From contig JASKMD010000021.1 of NCBI GenBank assembly GCA_030144725.1, forward strand, positions 3,164,277 through 3,228,276: a stretch of 64,000 nt of DNA, read 5' to 3'. The notes under the pieces were generated by a model, which saw only the letters and a list, made by a program, of their open reading frames with translations, searched no databases and was not told where the DNA came from. Made by a program: the position numbers and the translations under genes. This document shows positions 1 to 9,597 of the stretch, one piece after another; position 1 is the stretch's first letter; every line of letters begins with the position of its first letter. Source of the DNA: Haematococcus lacustris. Its lineage: Eukaryota > Chlorophyta > Chlorophyceae > Chlamydomonadales > Haematococcaceae.

Positions 1-167
1 GACGTTTCACACCTCCACATTAAAATACGCCTTTGATTTTTTTTAAAATATTTCATCTGAAAAATATGTTTTATATTCTGCAAACTACCATCTATCAAAA
101 TTTCAGCCCGATCGGACAAGGTCGGTCAACACGCAGGGACGGACGCAGGGATTAATTTGTAGGAGTG
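1..167. repeat. Right arm of a foldback MITE (left part outside window)
   Basis: This AT-rich stretch matches the right arm of the complete foldback element at 9253-9597: both run through a block reading CAGCCCGATCGGACAAGGTC, then two close copies of ACGCAGGGAC, and end in TTGTAGGAGTG. The other arm would lie left of the window, so length and target duplication cannot be checked here. Confidence 0.7.
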
Positions 168-245
168 TTACTTCTACTTTTACTTTCACTTCTACTTCTA
201 CTTCTACTTCTATTTCTACTTCTACTTCTTCTTCTGACTTCTACA
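168..245. repeat. CTTCTA microsatellite
   Basis: About twelve imperfect copies of CTTCTA directly abut the end of the MITE arm. No coding potential is seen. Confidence 0.85.
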
Positions 246-494
246 CGCAACAACTTCTGGCTTTTACACAACCTTATCATGCATGTCCCGATGCCGGGAC
301 GTGTGCGATTGGCGTAGCACCGTGCGGCATGCGATGAACGCTTAGTCTGCTATACGCCCGTGATGCCAGGAACCTCATAATCGTTAGCATGTAACATCCC
401 GTGTAACATCCCGTGTAACACCCGTATAACCCGCAAATGTAACAGTTACATGTACGTACATGTACGTACATGAGACGCTCCCTAATCACTAAGG
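246..494. other. Short simple repeats, no gene
   Basis: Holds two to three copies of a CCCGTGTAACAT motif (about 397-432) and a TACATG/TACGTACATG palindromic tract (about 446-473). The last six bases, CTAAGG, are the left flank of the large inverted-repeat element. Nothing gene-like was recognised. Confidence 0.5.
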
Positions 495-642
495 GTCACC
501 CCGGCCATTGGCCATGCCAATCCGTGCCAGGCCTGACGCTCACACCACGCCCTAGTGGAGGGTAGCGAAGGCTATCGCGGTAAGTCACGCGCGCTAAAAC
601 TCACGTTTCAGACTGAAGCCTCCCAGATCACTCCGCCCGCCA
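495..642 (+). repeat. Left terminal inverted repeat of the large DNA transposon
   Basis: Reverse complement of 7085-7231 with only a few differences. The shared outer end is GTCACCCCGGCCATTGGC. Confidence 0.85.
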
Positions 643-1852
643 TATCCGCGGACTGTGAACATGGTCGCTCGCTGCAGCCTGGGGCTCAACGGGGTGCGAC
701 CGTACGTGGGTCGCAGGTCCAAGCGCAAGATTCCCTGGGTTGGGTCGGGACCCCTCATGGCCCGGGCCCTTCCTGACACCTGGCGCGAAACCTGCCCGAC
801 CCTGCCTCCAAGCATGCAGAGCATCTCACTGAGGTGTCAGCAGCACCGTGCGTGGACTTTGTTTCGCTACCGTGCACTCTGCTGAAGCCTAGACCCCATA
901 ATGTTGAGGCTTTTGTCAAGAGCTTAAACCTTTCGGCCTTTGGTCCTTTCCACGTGCTTCCACCTTTGTCGTATAGCTTGGCGAGTCTATATTCAGGGAT
1001 GTAGCCCAGGCAAGCTCTATCACCTTGTGTGGTACATACAATGACAAAATTTGGCAGAGGGTGAATGTGGCATGGAGCGATCTCATCACAGGGGCCGATT
1101 GGCAGCATTCTGGGTTCATCCCCGACGGGTTGGACTCAGGCCGCCCCAACATGGGGTTAGTAATGTTCATGCAACTACTCTCTGAATACCGCATCGTTTT
1201 CAATAGCGTTTGTCACATTGGCAGCCACGGTTTAGTCCGCGTAATCTGACCATCAGCGCTAGCCATTGGAGTCTTTGCTCGCGTACTGCCACATGTGCCC
1301 GCGAACAATTCACAGCGGCGAGACGGGTCGCCTTGGCACGGTGAGCCACATCGCTGAGGCCCCATCTACCTAGCGTAGTGAGCTGGTTGTGCACAAATGG
1401 AATGTCCGGCCAACACCCATCGCGATGCCTGCCGGGCGTGCAGGGCACCTTGACGGGGTGATTGAAACATATCTCCATGCTCGATTCCGCCGTATACACC
1501 AGTTGGGTCGGCGCACACTAAGGTATCACCGGCTTACACCCCCCCTCCTCCACTGTGTCCTCCACTGTGTTGCACCCGCTGCATCCACAGGAAAATGGCC
1601 ATGGAATGTTTGTTCTATACCCATTGGCGCATCTAGTGAAACAAACCGCACATTAAACAACCCAGGCCTCGTTCAGTTTGACAACATCAAAGTGACATCA
1701 TGTTCACCAGGCAGGTTCAAGGCCATGGCATGCAACGACCCACCATGCCCGCCCCTCCTCCACCCATCATTGCAGGAGCCCACCTCATCAAGCCTGCCCA
1801 CCCCCTCGCAGCCCACACCCTCCCCTCCCAACCCAACCCTTCCCAGCCCAAC
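643..1852. other. Transposon interior, no confident gene
   Basis: No recognised domain. A reading frame at 1389-1913 ends in a Pro/Ser-rich tract (about 1735-1852, C-rich CCCAGCCC-like repeats). The tract continues after the copia insertion at 5673, so it is the left half of one interrupted minisatellite. A short motif around 1195-1225 (CAATAGCGTTTGTCAC) recurs in variant form near 16095-16115 (inverted) and 25255-25275. Confidence 0.45.
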
Positions 1853-2090
1853 TGTTGGAGTAAGGAGGTTAAGGTCAGTCAGACCATCAGAGTTCCTGGG
1901 AGTACTTGACTAAAGTGTGAGGCAGTTTTAGTTCGCGCTCTGCTGTAGGGCCTTTACTGCGTTTGTCCGGTCGAGGCCATCCCTCTAACGAGTGCTGTGC
2001 TGCCTTTAGGTGAGCGTAAGCTCGCCCTATGTTTGTAACTGCGTTTGTCCGGTCGAGGCCATCCCTCTAACGAGTGCTGTGCTGCCTTTA
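1853..2090 (+). repeat. 5' LTR of the copia-type element
   Basis: Starts TGTTGGAGTAAGG and ends GCTGCCTTTA. It contains an internal 53-bp direct repeat (1956-2008 and 2038-2090, period 82 bp). The end is TA rather than the usual CA. Confidence 0.92.
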
Positions 2091-2111
2091 GGTTATGGGC
2101 CCACAAGCCTA

Positions 2112-5100
2112 ATGCCGAAATCTGAGGGAGGCAAAGAAACTCCCGGCTCGCAGTCCAGTGCGATGGCAAGTTTGCCGTATATCTCGCCGCCAATCCTTGT
2201 GCTAAATGCATCCACGTCGTTTGTCGAGTGGAAGGGAAATGCGCAGGGAGCGCTCATGATGGCAGGCTGCTGGAGTGCTATGTGTGGCACAGACAGCGAC
2301 CCAGCGCGCAATGAGCGCGCTTATGCCTGGCTATTGTGCTGCTGCAAGGGGCACTACCTCAGCATGGTGCAGGCAGCGAAGACAGCACCTGCAGCCTGGA
2401 AGGCCCTCATTGCAGACCAGCAGCGCACAGGGTTCAGCCATTGCTCTGAGCTGTGGCACCAGATCAACCATCTGCAGCTGGGGTCAGGGGAAAGCATCTC
2501 TCAGCTGTGCAGCAGGCTCTCTGACTTGGTGTTGGAGTTGGCAGAGGCCGACGAGACCGTCAGTGAGGCTGTGCAGGTCAGAGCCTTGTTGCAGGCTGTT
2601 CCCTCCCTGCCTCCCTATGATATGGCCAGAGAGTTCATCACCCAGGGGGCTGATGCGTCCGCCCCTAGCCTGGCTGATGTGAAGCGGCGCTTGCAGAATG
2701 CAGAGGCGCGTGTGCGCAACCAGCAGCCCGCACAGCTGGCAGCCATACACGCTCCCCGCAGGTCTAGTGCCAGTCCAGCCAGCAGCAGCAGCCGGCATTC
2801 GGCTGCCAAGCCGGGTGTTGATCCCTCCCCATCCTCACCGAGTCCTACTGCCCTGAGCCGTGTAAAGTGCTTCAAGTGTGGCAAGCGTGGGCATATTGCC
2901 CGTGACTGCAAGGAGCCAGGCGGCAGCAGCAGCAGCGGTAGCAGCAGCGGTGGGGGTGGTGGGGCAGCTGGTGGTGGGGCAGGTGGGGGCAGTGGGGTTC
3001 CAAGCAACCGTGGGGCTGACAAGGGTCGGGCAGCTAGTAGTGCAACTGCTGGCTTGTTTCATGCTAAACTGATGGCCATGCAGGCTGTGCCTAGCAGTGG
3101 TGCCAGTGGGAGTGGTGGGGCCAGTGGGAGCAGTGGGAGCAAGGGTGGTGCGGTGCACAATGGTGCAGCTGGTGGTGGGGCAGGGGGTGAGGTGCAGTGC
3201 TGCTGGAGCCATGCAGCTGGGCTCTCCTCCCTATACCCATGCGTGTCAGCCAAGCCCACCCCATCCCTCGCTGCTGCAGCACAGGTTGCTGCCGTGCCCC
3301 GCTCCTCAGGCTTGCTCAGCAGCGAGCGCTTCTGGCTGGCCGATTCCGGCGCTAGCCACCACATCACCCCGGACCGCAGCCTGCTGCATGATTTCCAAGC
3401 TGTGGAACAGCCGGTGAGCCTGGCCTTGGGCAAGAACACAGCCAGGCTGGTAGCCCATGGGGTGGGTAATGTCCGCCTAGTCAGTGAGTCAGGGCAGTGT
3501 TTCACACTGCGTGGTGTCCTGTGGGCTCCCGATGCAGCTGCCAATTACCTCTCCACCGTGGTAGCAGACCTCGCGGGCTGGAGGGTAGTACAGGAGGGGG
3601 GTGGGATCAGGATAGAGGACAGGGCAAACCCAGCCCGCTTCTGCGTCAAGGGTGCGCTGGTGGGCAGGTCATACCTGATCCGGTGCTCAGCAGAGCCAGC
3701 TGTGGTGGGGTGTGAGCCCCCAGCTACAGCCCATGCTGTCACAGCGGAGACCCCGCAACTTCTGCATGAGCGGCTAGGTCACCTGAGCTATGGGGCCATG
3801 GCAGACCTAATTGGGAAGGGGATGGTGTCGGGCGTAAGCATCAGCGCAGCGCAGTGCAAAGCAGCCGGCAGCGGTGTGTGCCCCGGGTGTGCTGCGGGCA
3901 AGATGCACCGCAGGGTGGCAGACACGCTGCCCTCCTTGGCTCCCCCTGTAAAGGGGGTGCTTGATCTGGTGCACACCGATGTGTGCGGCCCATTCCACGT
4001 CGCCTCAGTGGGTGGTTACAGCTATGTGGTCACTTTCTTGGATGAGTACAGCGGGCTGTCTTTGGTGGAGTGTGTCAAAGCCAAGTCAGATGTGCCAGGG
4101 GTCATCATCAGCACAGTGCAGTGGCTTGAGACGCAGAGCGGCCGCAAGCTGAAGGCTTTGCGCAGCGACAACGGCACGGAGTACATCAACCAGGAGGTCA
4201 GGGCCTTTCTGGCAAGCAAGGGCATTCAGCACCAGCGGTCAGCGCCCTACAGCCCTGAGCAGAATGGCAGCGCTGAGCGGCTGAACCGCACCCTGATTGA
4301 GAAGGTCAGGTGCATGCTCTACACAGCTGGCCTGCCAGCAAGGCTGTGGACAGAGGCTGTGCGCACAGCTAACCACCTGCGGAACCTCTCGCCCATGCGG
4401 GGCAAGGGTGCAACGCCGTGGGAGCTCTTTTTCGGGGTCAAGCCAGACATTTCAGCGCTCCGGGTGTTTGGTGCGACAGCCTATGCTCACGTCCCTCAGC
4501 ACATGCGTTCCAAGCTAGAAGGGAAGGCGGTGCAGGGGGTTCTGGTTGGGTATGAGATGGGCAGCAAGGCGTACAGGGTGCTGGTCCCTGGTGGCAGAAT
4601 CATTGTCACCAAGGACGTGGTCTTTGATGAGCTGGCAAGGGGTGAGCCTCTGCCTGTGTCAGAGGTGGCTGAGGTCATGGCCACAGCCGAGGAGCTGAGT
4701 GTGCACACCCTAGTCGCAGAGCCTGGCCCTGAGCCGGCAACAGGGGTTGCGGGTGGGGAAGCAGTGGGAACTGACAGCTCAGGAGGTGACAGCGGAGCTG
4801 GCAGCGCAGCCTCAGCAGGTGGGGGTGGGGCAAGTGCTTCAGCTGCTGAGCCAGCGGCATGCCCGGTCCCGCTGCGGCAGTCGCTTCGCTTGCAAGGGCT
4901 GCCACCAGCTGGCAGCCTGGCAGCCTGTGTGTTGGAGCTTCCCGCAGCTGCTGTGCCTATTCCGCACACCATTCTGGAGGCGCGTGCAAGTGCCTTGGCT
5001 GAGCAGTGGGCGGTTGCTACAGATGCAGAGATGGAGTCCCTGCATGGCCACTGCACATGGGAGCTGGTGGACCCGCCCCAGGGGTGCCGCCCCCTGGACA

Positions 5101-5291
5101 ACCGCTGGGTGTTTTCAGTCAAGGAGGACAGCCAGGGCCACATTGCCCGTCTCAAGGCACGCCTCGTGGTCAAGGGCTTCATGCAGCGGGAGGGGGTTGA
5201 CTTCACCGAGCTGCATGCACCGGTCAGCAAGCATGCTACTGTGCGCGCTCTGCTGGCCACAGCTGTTGCTTGGGACATGGACCTGGGTTAG
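2112..5291 (+). CDS. Copia-type Gag-Pol polyprotein, truncated in RT
   Basis: The frame opens inside the LTR with a GTG codon, but the first ATG in the internal region is at 2112, so I use that start. Domains in order: Gag; a CCHC zinc knuckle (CFKCGKRGHIARDC, about 2868-2909); a Gly/Ser-rich spacer; the retroviral-type aspartic protease active site DSGAS (3341-3355); an integrase HHCC zinc domain (HERLGHLSYG through CPGCAAGK, about 3764-3902); and the integrase core with acidic residues in HTDVCGPF and SDNGTEY followed by NGSAERLNR. The RT palm starts near 4990 (tryptophan and RWVF landmarks, then RLKARLVVKGF) but the frame ends at AWDMDLG before the YVDD-type catalytic motif. RNase H is absent. 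Frameshift-free up to the stop. The product could supply Gag, protease and integrase but not reverse transcription. Confidence 0.93.
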   Translation: MPKSEGGKETPGSQSSAMASLPYISPPILVLNASTSFVEWKGNAQGALMMAGCWSAMCGTDSDPARNERAYAWLLCCCKGHYLSMVQAAKTAPAAWKALIADQQRTGFSHCSELWHQINHLQLGSGESISQLCSRLSDLVLELAEADETVSEAVQVRALLQAVPSLPPYDMAREFITQGADASAPSLADVKRRLQNAEARVRNQQPAQLAAIHAPRRSSASPASSSSRHSAAKPGVDPSPSSPSPTALSRVKCFKCGKRGHIARDCKEPGGSSSSGSSSGGGGGAAGGGAGGGSGVPSNRGADKGRAASSATAGLFHAKLMAMQAVPSSGASGSGGASGSSGSKGGAVHNGAAGGGAGGEVQCCWSHAAGLSSLYPCVSAKPTPSLAAAAQVAAVPRSSGLLSSERFWLADSGASHHITPDRSLLHDFQAVEQPVSLALGKNTARLVAHGVGNVRLVSESGQCFTLRGVLWAPDAAANYLSTVVADLAGWRVVQEGGGIRIEDRANPARFCVKGALVGRSYLIRCSAEPAVVGCEPPATAHAVTAETPQLLHERLGHLSYGAMADLIGKGMVSGVSISAAQCKAAGSGVCPGCAAGKMHRRVADTLPSLAPPVKGVLDLVHTDVCGPFHVASVGGYSYVVTFLDEYSGLSLVECVKAKSDVPGVIISTVQWLETQSGRKLKALRSDNGTEYINQEVRAFLASKGIQHQRSAPYSPEQNGSAERLNRTLIEKVRCMLYTAGLPARLWTEAVRTANHLRNLSPMRGKGATPWELFFGVKPDISALRVFGATAYAHVPQHMRSKLEGKAVQGVLVGYEMGSKAYRVLVPGGRIIVTKDVVFDELARGEPLPVSEVAEVMATAEELSVHTLVAEPGPEPATGVAGGEAVGTDSSGGDSGAGSAASAGGGGASASAAEPAACPVPLRQSLRLQGLPPAGSLAACVLELPAAAVPIPHTILEARASALAEQWAVATDAEMESLHGHCTWELVDPPQGCRPLDNRWVFSVKEDSQGHIARLKARLVVKGFMQREGVDFTELHAPVSKHATVRALLATAVAWDMDLG

Positions 5292-5434
5292 GTCAGGGTT
5301 AGGTGGTTAGGTGGGTTTTGGTCATGGACCAAGGCCCTGCCAGGTGTCAAGTATGAGTTCTGCAAGTCTGGTATGGGCATGGTGAAGCTGTGACAAGTGT
5401 GTGGGGGTAACTCTGCTGGCTGCCTGAGTGGGAG

Positions 5435-5672
5435 TGTTGGAGTAAGGAGGTTAAGGTCAGTCAGACCATCAGAGTTCCTGGGAGTACTTGACTAAAGTGT
5501 GAGGCAGTTTTAGTTCGCGCTCTGCTGTAGGGCCTTTACTGCGTTTGTCCGGTCGAGGCCATCCCTCTAACGAGTGCTGTGCTGCCTTTAGGTGAGCGTA
5601 AGCTCGCCCTATGTTTGTAACTGCGTTTGTCCGGTCGAGGCCATCCCTCTAACGAGTGCTGTGCTGCCTTTA
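5435..5672 (+). repeat. 3' LTR of the copia-type element
   Basis: Appears identical to 1853-2090 by eye over all 238 bases. It is followed at 5673 by CCAAC, the copy of the target duplication. Confidence 0.93.
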
Positions 5673-5930
5673 CCAACCCCTCCCAGCCCAACCCCACCCC
5701 CTCCCAGCCCACCCCCTCCCAGCCCACCCCCTCCCAGCCCACCCCCTCCCAACCCAACCCCTCCCAGCCCAACCCCTTCCAGCCCAACCCCTCCCAGCCC
5801 ACCCCCTCCCAACCCAACCCCTCCCAGCCCAACCCCTCCCAGGCCACCCACTCCCAGCCCAACCCCTCCCCCTCCCAGCCCACCCCCCCAGCCCAACCCC
5901 TCCCAGCCCAACCCCTCCCTTGCTCGCTGC
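5673..5930. repeat. CCCAGCCCAACCCCT minisatellite
   Basis: Imperfect 10-15 bp C-rich units (CCCAGCCCAACCCCTC and variants). Translated on the plus strand they give Pro/Ser/Asn-rich repeats in all three frames, and no reading frame here is credible by itself. It is the right half of the tract interrupted by the copia element. Confidence 0.85.
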
Positions 5931-6244
5931 CTGACCCGGGTGTGTGGGACCCTCACTGCACGTGGCAACAGTTCAAACAAGACATCCATGCCATGGCTGA
6001 GGGCAGCCCATGCAGCACCGGGTTGCGCCCAACCCCTCCCAGCCCATCACCTGATTTACGGCACATGTATCAGCTGGCTCTAGCTGCAATCGCCACCCAA
6101 GGGCAGGCTGCTCCGGCTCAAGGTAGTGAGCCAGGTGCAGCAACGCCGGCTCCTGGCTTCACGCTACGCAAGCGTACCACACCTTCTGAGTTGGGGCTCC
6201 CCAAGACAGCTGCCAAGCGCAAGCGATCCACGAGACTTAGTTGA
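5909..6244 (+). CDS. C-terminal piece of a transposon-carried protein, unknown function
   Basis: A plus-strand frame runs out of the minisatellite to a TGA at 6242-6244. It includes WDPHCTWQQFKQDIHAMA and a basic C-terminus (TAAKRKRSTRLS) that could be a nuclear signal. The motif D-P-x-x-T-W-x-Q-[FY]-x-x-D-I-x-A-M-A also appears in the hAT-like relic at about 16,770-16,830 on the minus strand (DPYGTWRQYASDIRAMA), after a polyglutamine tract in the same relative place. That suggests both derive from one protein family of mobile-element origin. The N-terminus is uncertain because the upstream part is repeat. No catalytic motif is seen. Confidence 0.4.
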   Translation, partial: QPLPCSLPDPGVWDPHCTWQQFKQDIHAMAEGSPCSTGLRPTPPSPSPDLRHMYQLALAAIATQGQAAPAQGSEPGAATPAPGFTLRKRTTPSELGLPKTAAKRKRSTRLS

Positions 6245-7084
6245 CAGCCCCCCAGCGCCAACTCAGGTTGTAAAGTGCGCAACAAAGGCTGTACCGGCCA
6301 CCTCCCCCAACCACCTGCCAACCGCCTTCGTGCCACATTCCCGCAACCGTTTTCCAATCCGACTGCTTCTGCCGATGCGCATGCTCGTGTAGAGCAACCT
6401 AAGCGGCGCGGGCGGTCGCAGCGATGACTGCATGCCCCGAACCGGCTCAAATTCAAATTACTAACTTTGATGCTTTGCACTGCACGGCCTACTAACTGGA
6501 TAATTATTCTGGATGTGTGAAAGGTAGCTGACTGGGTTGGCTACATTCTGAGCCAGCTAGCATAAATTTTGGCGCAGCGAGTGTCGAGTTACAGCCGTCC
6601 TACTACCAGGGGTCGGTTTACTGCCATTTTTTGAATGTTGGGAGCGCCTGAGTTGGACCCTGTGCTACCGTTGGGCGCCCTCATCGCTACGTTTTTTGAA
6701 CTGTGCGCGAAACTCAAGCCGACAATTGCGATGGGCCATCCTGGACCCCGACGCCGCGCCCTCCTGGTACGCCATGAAGCGATACGTGCCAAGCTGCAAA
6801 GCAGTGGCAGTGGCAGTGGCGTAAACCATCATTGCCCCGACCCCGACGGCGCGCCAAAAAAATGACAGTGCCATGCACCCAACTTGTACCGACGCGTGGC
6901 GTGACTCAGTCTCGTGGTGAGGTGACATGGCTCGGTAGCATGGCGCACTGCGATGGCCTACTGCGCAGTACTGCGAGGCTGCCTCTTTGGTGCGAGCTTT
7001 GCTACGGATGCCACGGAGCGCCTCGCCACCCTTCTCTTGTAGGTGGGTCGCTGCTTGTTTGCGCTATCGCAAGTTTCGACCTGG
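6245..7084. other. Transposon interior, no gene recognised
   Basis: No domain recognised on either strand. Contains a short GGCAGT triplication near 6803-6820. It may be 3' flank of the preceding frame. Confidence 0.4.
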
Positions 7085-7231
7085 TGGCGGGCGGAGTGAT
7101 CTGGGAGGCTTCAGTCTGAAACGTGAGTTTTAGCGCGCGCGAGTTACCGCGATAGCCTTCGCCACCCTCCACTAGGGCGTGGTGTGAGCGTCAGGCCTGG
7201 CACGGATGGCATGGCCAATGGCCGGGGTGAC
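7085..7231 (-). repeat. Right terminal inverted repeat of the large DNA transposon
   Basis: Inverted copy of 495-642 ending GGCCGGGGTGAC, followed by the flank CTAAGC. Confidence 0.85.
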
Positions 7232-7325
7232 CTAAGCCACGGCCATATCTGCCAAGGGCGGCCCACAAGGCAGTTGATATGTCCATGCTGAAATATGATC
7301 AAAAATGATATGGTCGCGCCCTACA

Positions 7326-7457
7326 GGACACCCACTGTGTTGCTTGAAAGGCTAAGCTGAAGATGATGAATTGTAGACCCTGGTTATGAGCCAGGTTCAC
7401 TGCATCCCGGTGCAGCCGCTGCCTGGCCTTGGGGAGTTGGCTGTTGCCTAGCTTGAA
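7326..7457 (+). repeat. Dispersed repeat, copy 1 (copy 2 at 34959-35090)
   Basis: About 130 bp closely matching 34959-35090 in the same orientation, including CATCCCGGTGCAGCCGCTGC and CTTGGGGAGTTGGCTG. Both copies start at GGACACCCA/GGGCACCCA and end near CCTAGCTTGAA. No terminal repeat or reading frame is obvious. The sequence around CCCGGTGCAGCC can form a small hairpin, but I do not see a convincing tRNA or box A/B promoter. Confidence 0.7.
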
Positions 7458-7803
7458 TCAGTCCCTCCCAACTGCCTTGAATAGGGGGGGAATCCCGTAC
7501 CCTGGGTTTATTTCTCGCTCACGTAGCGGACTGATGATCGAAGCACATCAGGATGTAGAGAACTCACTAAGCTACACGTAATGGGTGTCCCGAGCTTCAA
7601 TGACTGTACACATGATGCCCAACCTAGGCGTGAACCTGGCCTTCAGGCGTTCCCAACTACCTGAAAACCACCCCCCTGTGATAGGAAGCCCGTATCTCCG
7701 CAGCCACTCAGTCAAAAACATATGTAAACAGTGCTTGGAACAGAGGAGAGACATAGCTACGAGATGGCAGACGCAGCAAAAACTAGCTCGCCCTCAGCGG
7801 TGC

Positions 7804-8266
7804 TCAGTGCCTGCCCAAAGATACACATTTGAATTCATGCGATTTCGCCACATGCGAGGCGCGCCGCTCTAGCACGCTTCGCCACACTGTTGTGAGTGGC
7901 ACCTGCAACGCGCAGCAGCAGTCGGAACATGTTTTGCTTTTGGTATGTGGACGCGACGACGGCAGTCGTGACGACTGGATACCACTATTAGCTTTTGGAG
8001 CTGCTGCTGGCGCTAGTGCATTACCGGCTGCTCTACTACGCTCAAACAAGGTGTCCTGGAGCAGCTGGCTAAGGGTGACAGCCCATGGTGGAGACCGACC
8101 CTTCTGCCGCTCAAGCAGCTGTGACACAGCATCCCTCGCATGCAACCCATCCACGGCATGCAACCCATCCACGGCATGCAACCCATCCAGCCTTCTATAG
8201 CCAGCCTCTGCACACTGCCTCAACACCTCCACTGAGTCGGGGTGCTGCTCCAAAACCAGCAGCTGC
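7804..8266 (-). pseudogene. Second part of a coiled-coil/transposase-like gene split by the gypsy element
   Basis: Read on the minus strand, an in-frame stretch contains EQHPDSVEVLRQCAEAGYRRL, three tandem copies of a VDGLHA-coding unit (about 8139-8190), then ARDAVSQLLERQKGRSPPWA. The last segment is nearly the same as part of the hAT-like relic at about 17,290-17,380 (ARDAVSQLLERQKGMSPPWA). The upstream exon of this gene appears to be 15078-15398, on the far side of the gypsy insertion. A CAG just before the LLVLEQ codons would serve as the acceptor. The frame after the shared segment loses similarity, so the gene is likely broken. Function unknown. Confidence 0.4.
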
Positions 8267-8315
8267 TGCCTCTACTTGCAGGTGAGTGGGGAGTGGTGGG
8301 GGCGGCGTTTGTGAC

Positions 8316-8697
8316 TGTTACAGTTCTGCTTTAAACCTAGTATGCATGTGATTTGAATGCGCCTACAGGTCTTCCCAGCCCTGCATGCGAGATCGACTTT
8401 TGTCATGTTTAGTTTGTCATGACAGTTGGTAGTTTGTTCTTGGTTGATTTAATGCCTTGCACTGCTTATTGTAAGTACTTGGAACCTCACAGAACAAGGA
8501 CAAGCCACTAAACGCAACAACGCTAATCCGAGATTCGAAACGTCGCGCGCTAAAGAGTACGTAAGCAGCAGCTACAGCAGTAGCAGCAGCAGATAGCAAC
8601 AACAAGTAGCAACAGCCACATAGCAGGATCGCCTTGTCCGGCTGCAAATTGTTACTATCGTCCGCCGCCATCCTGAAGATACAGCTGTACTATAACA
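8316..8697 (+). repeat. 5' LTR of the gypsy-type element
   Basis: TG...CA ends; 382 bp matching 14678-15059. Immediately downstream is TCTGGTTTCCCTGTATTCTG, where a primer-binding site is expected, but I could not assign the tRNA. Confidence 0.93.
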
Positions 8698-9252
8698 TCT
8701 GGTTTCCCTGTATTCTGATCATCGGCCTGTGCAGTGACTGACAAGCAGGAGGATGTCAACATCCTTTCACTACTGGACGACGTGCTACCCAACGACGTCC
8801 CTCCGGCGCCGCCAACCGTGAACCCACCAATCGCAGCGCACAGTGAGTATACCCACTTGCTCTAAGCGCAGCGCCACCTGCATTACTTTTGCTGAAGTGC
8901 AGTGTTTGAACCTGCGTGCGTAGCAGTGACCACCTGCGACAGCAGTGCTACCCGCGCAAGCGGTGATTACCTGCGTTAGCAGTGCTGACCTGCGCAAGCA
9001 GTGACTTACCCAATTCTTGGTGACCTGCTTTTTGCAGTGAACGCTGCCCCCAAGAGGAGGACTCCAATCCCCGTTCCAGACTTCTCACAAGTTCGAGTTG
9101 TACCGCCGACAGTACCGCCAACGGCCCCAGCGGAACCACCGCTACCCCACCACCGCCCGAGCCAGACTTCGAATCCGTGCCCGAAGTGCGCCCAGTTTCG
9201 AGCAGCCGCAGATTACCAACACGCTGTCAACCGCGAGCTTCGACAGCAATTA
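8698..9252. other. Gypsy leader region with GCAGTG short repeats
   Basis: Untranslated leader between 5' LTR and gag. About 8880-9005 holds four to five degenerate copies of ACCTGCGNNAGCAGTG. No reading frame of note. Confidence 0.6.
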
Positions 9253-9597
9253 CACTCCTACAATTTAGTCCCTGCGTTTGTCCCTGCGTTCTACCGACCT
9301 TGTCCGATCGGGCTGAAATTTTGATAGATGGTAGTTTGCAGAAAATAAAACATATTTTTCAGAAAAAATATTTTGAAAAAATCAAAGGCGGCTGCGCTGC
9401 GGCCCTGGGGCGTAGGTGCAGGGATAAGTGCAGGGATAGGTTGCGGGCCACAGCGCAGCAGCTTTTACATTTTTCCAAATATTTTTCTTGAAAGATATGT
9501 TTTATTTTCTGAAAACTGCCATCTATCAAATTTTCAGCCCGATCGGACAAGGTCGGTAGAACGCAGGGACAAACGCAGGGACTAAATTGTAGGAGTG
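9253..9597. mobile_element. Foldback MITE nested in the gypsy leader
   Basis: The two halves (about 9253-9385 and 9465-9597) are inverted copies of each other starting CACTCCTACAATTTAGTCCC. They are separated by about 80 bp of GC-rich sequence. It is flanked by TA on both sides (9251-9252, 9598-9599), which would fit a Tc1/mariner-like TA duplication. It contains no coding capacity. A second partial copy is at 1-167, though there the base after the end is T followed by TA, so the exact boundary is uncertain. Confidence 0.8.

Larger units (their letters stand above)
1853..5672 (+). mobile_element. Copia-type LTR retrotransposon, internally deleted
   Basis: Two 238-bp LTRs (1853-2090 and 5435-5672) appear identical base for base. 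They are flanked by the 5-bp target duplication CCAAC (1848-1852 and 5673-5677). The body encodes one Gag-protease-integrase-RT frame in the copia order (integrase before RT). It stops early in RT at 5291, so most of RT and all of RNase H are missing. About 140 bp then separate the stop from the 3' LTR. Identical LTRs imply recent insertion, so this deleted form was probably mobilised in trans. It interrupts a C-rich minisatellite inside the larger inverted-repeat element. Confidence 0.93.
495..7231. mobile_element. Large DNA transposon with about 148-bp terminal inverted repeats
   Basis: Positions 495-642 and 7085-7231 are near-identical inverted repeats with a few mismatches and one single-base gap. 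Both ends begin GTCACCCCGGCCATTGGC. The outside flanks are CTAAGG on the left and CTAAGC on the right, a 6-bp target duplication with one mismatch. The first 18 bases resemble the ends of two small elements at 33712-34723 and 35272-36059, which have perfect 6-bp duplications. The interior holds a proline-coding repeat and a nested copia element; minus that insertion the element is about 2.9 kb. No transposase catalytic domain was recognised, so it may be non-autonomous or have captured host sequence. The superfamily is undetermined. Confidence 0.75.

Noticed and set aside
2010..2111. Extension of the copia polyprotein upstream into the LTR
   Set aside because: The frame is open there only through a GTG codon in the LTR. 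The first internal ATG is at 2112, after the LTR end.
4496..5278. 260-codon minus-strand frame opposite the copia pol
   Set aside because: Antisense shadow of a GC-rich coding region with clear integrase and RT on the plus strand.
5592..5934. Proline-rich frames in three phases across the C-rich minisatellite
   Set aside because: Composition of the repeat allows open frames in all phases; no splice or start evidence. Only the non-repetitive tail at 5909-6244 is kept, with low confidence.
7380..7435. tRNA-like hairpin in the dispersed repeat
   Set aside because: No acceptor stem, anticodon arm or box A/B could be fitted.
8417..8671. 84-codon frame on the minus strand, repeated at 14779-15033
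   Set aside because: Both copies are LTR sequence antisense to the element. Identical because the LTRs are identical.
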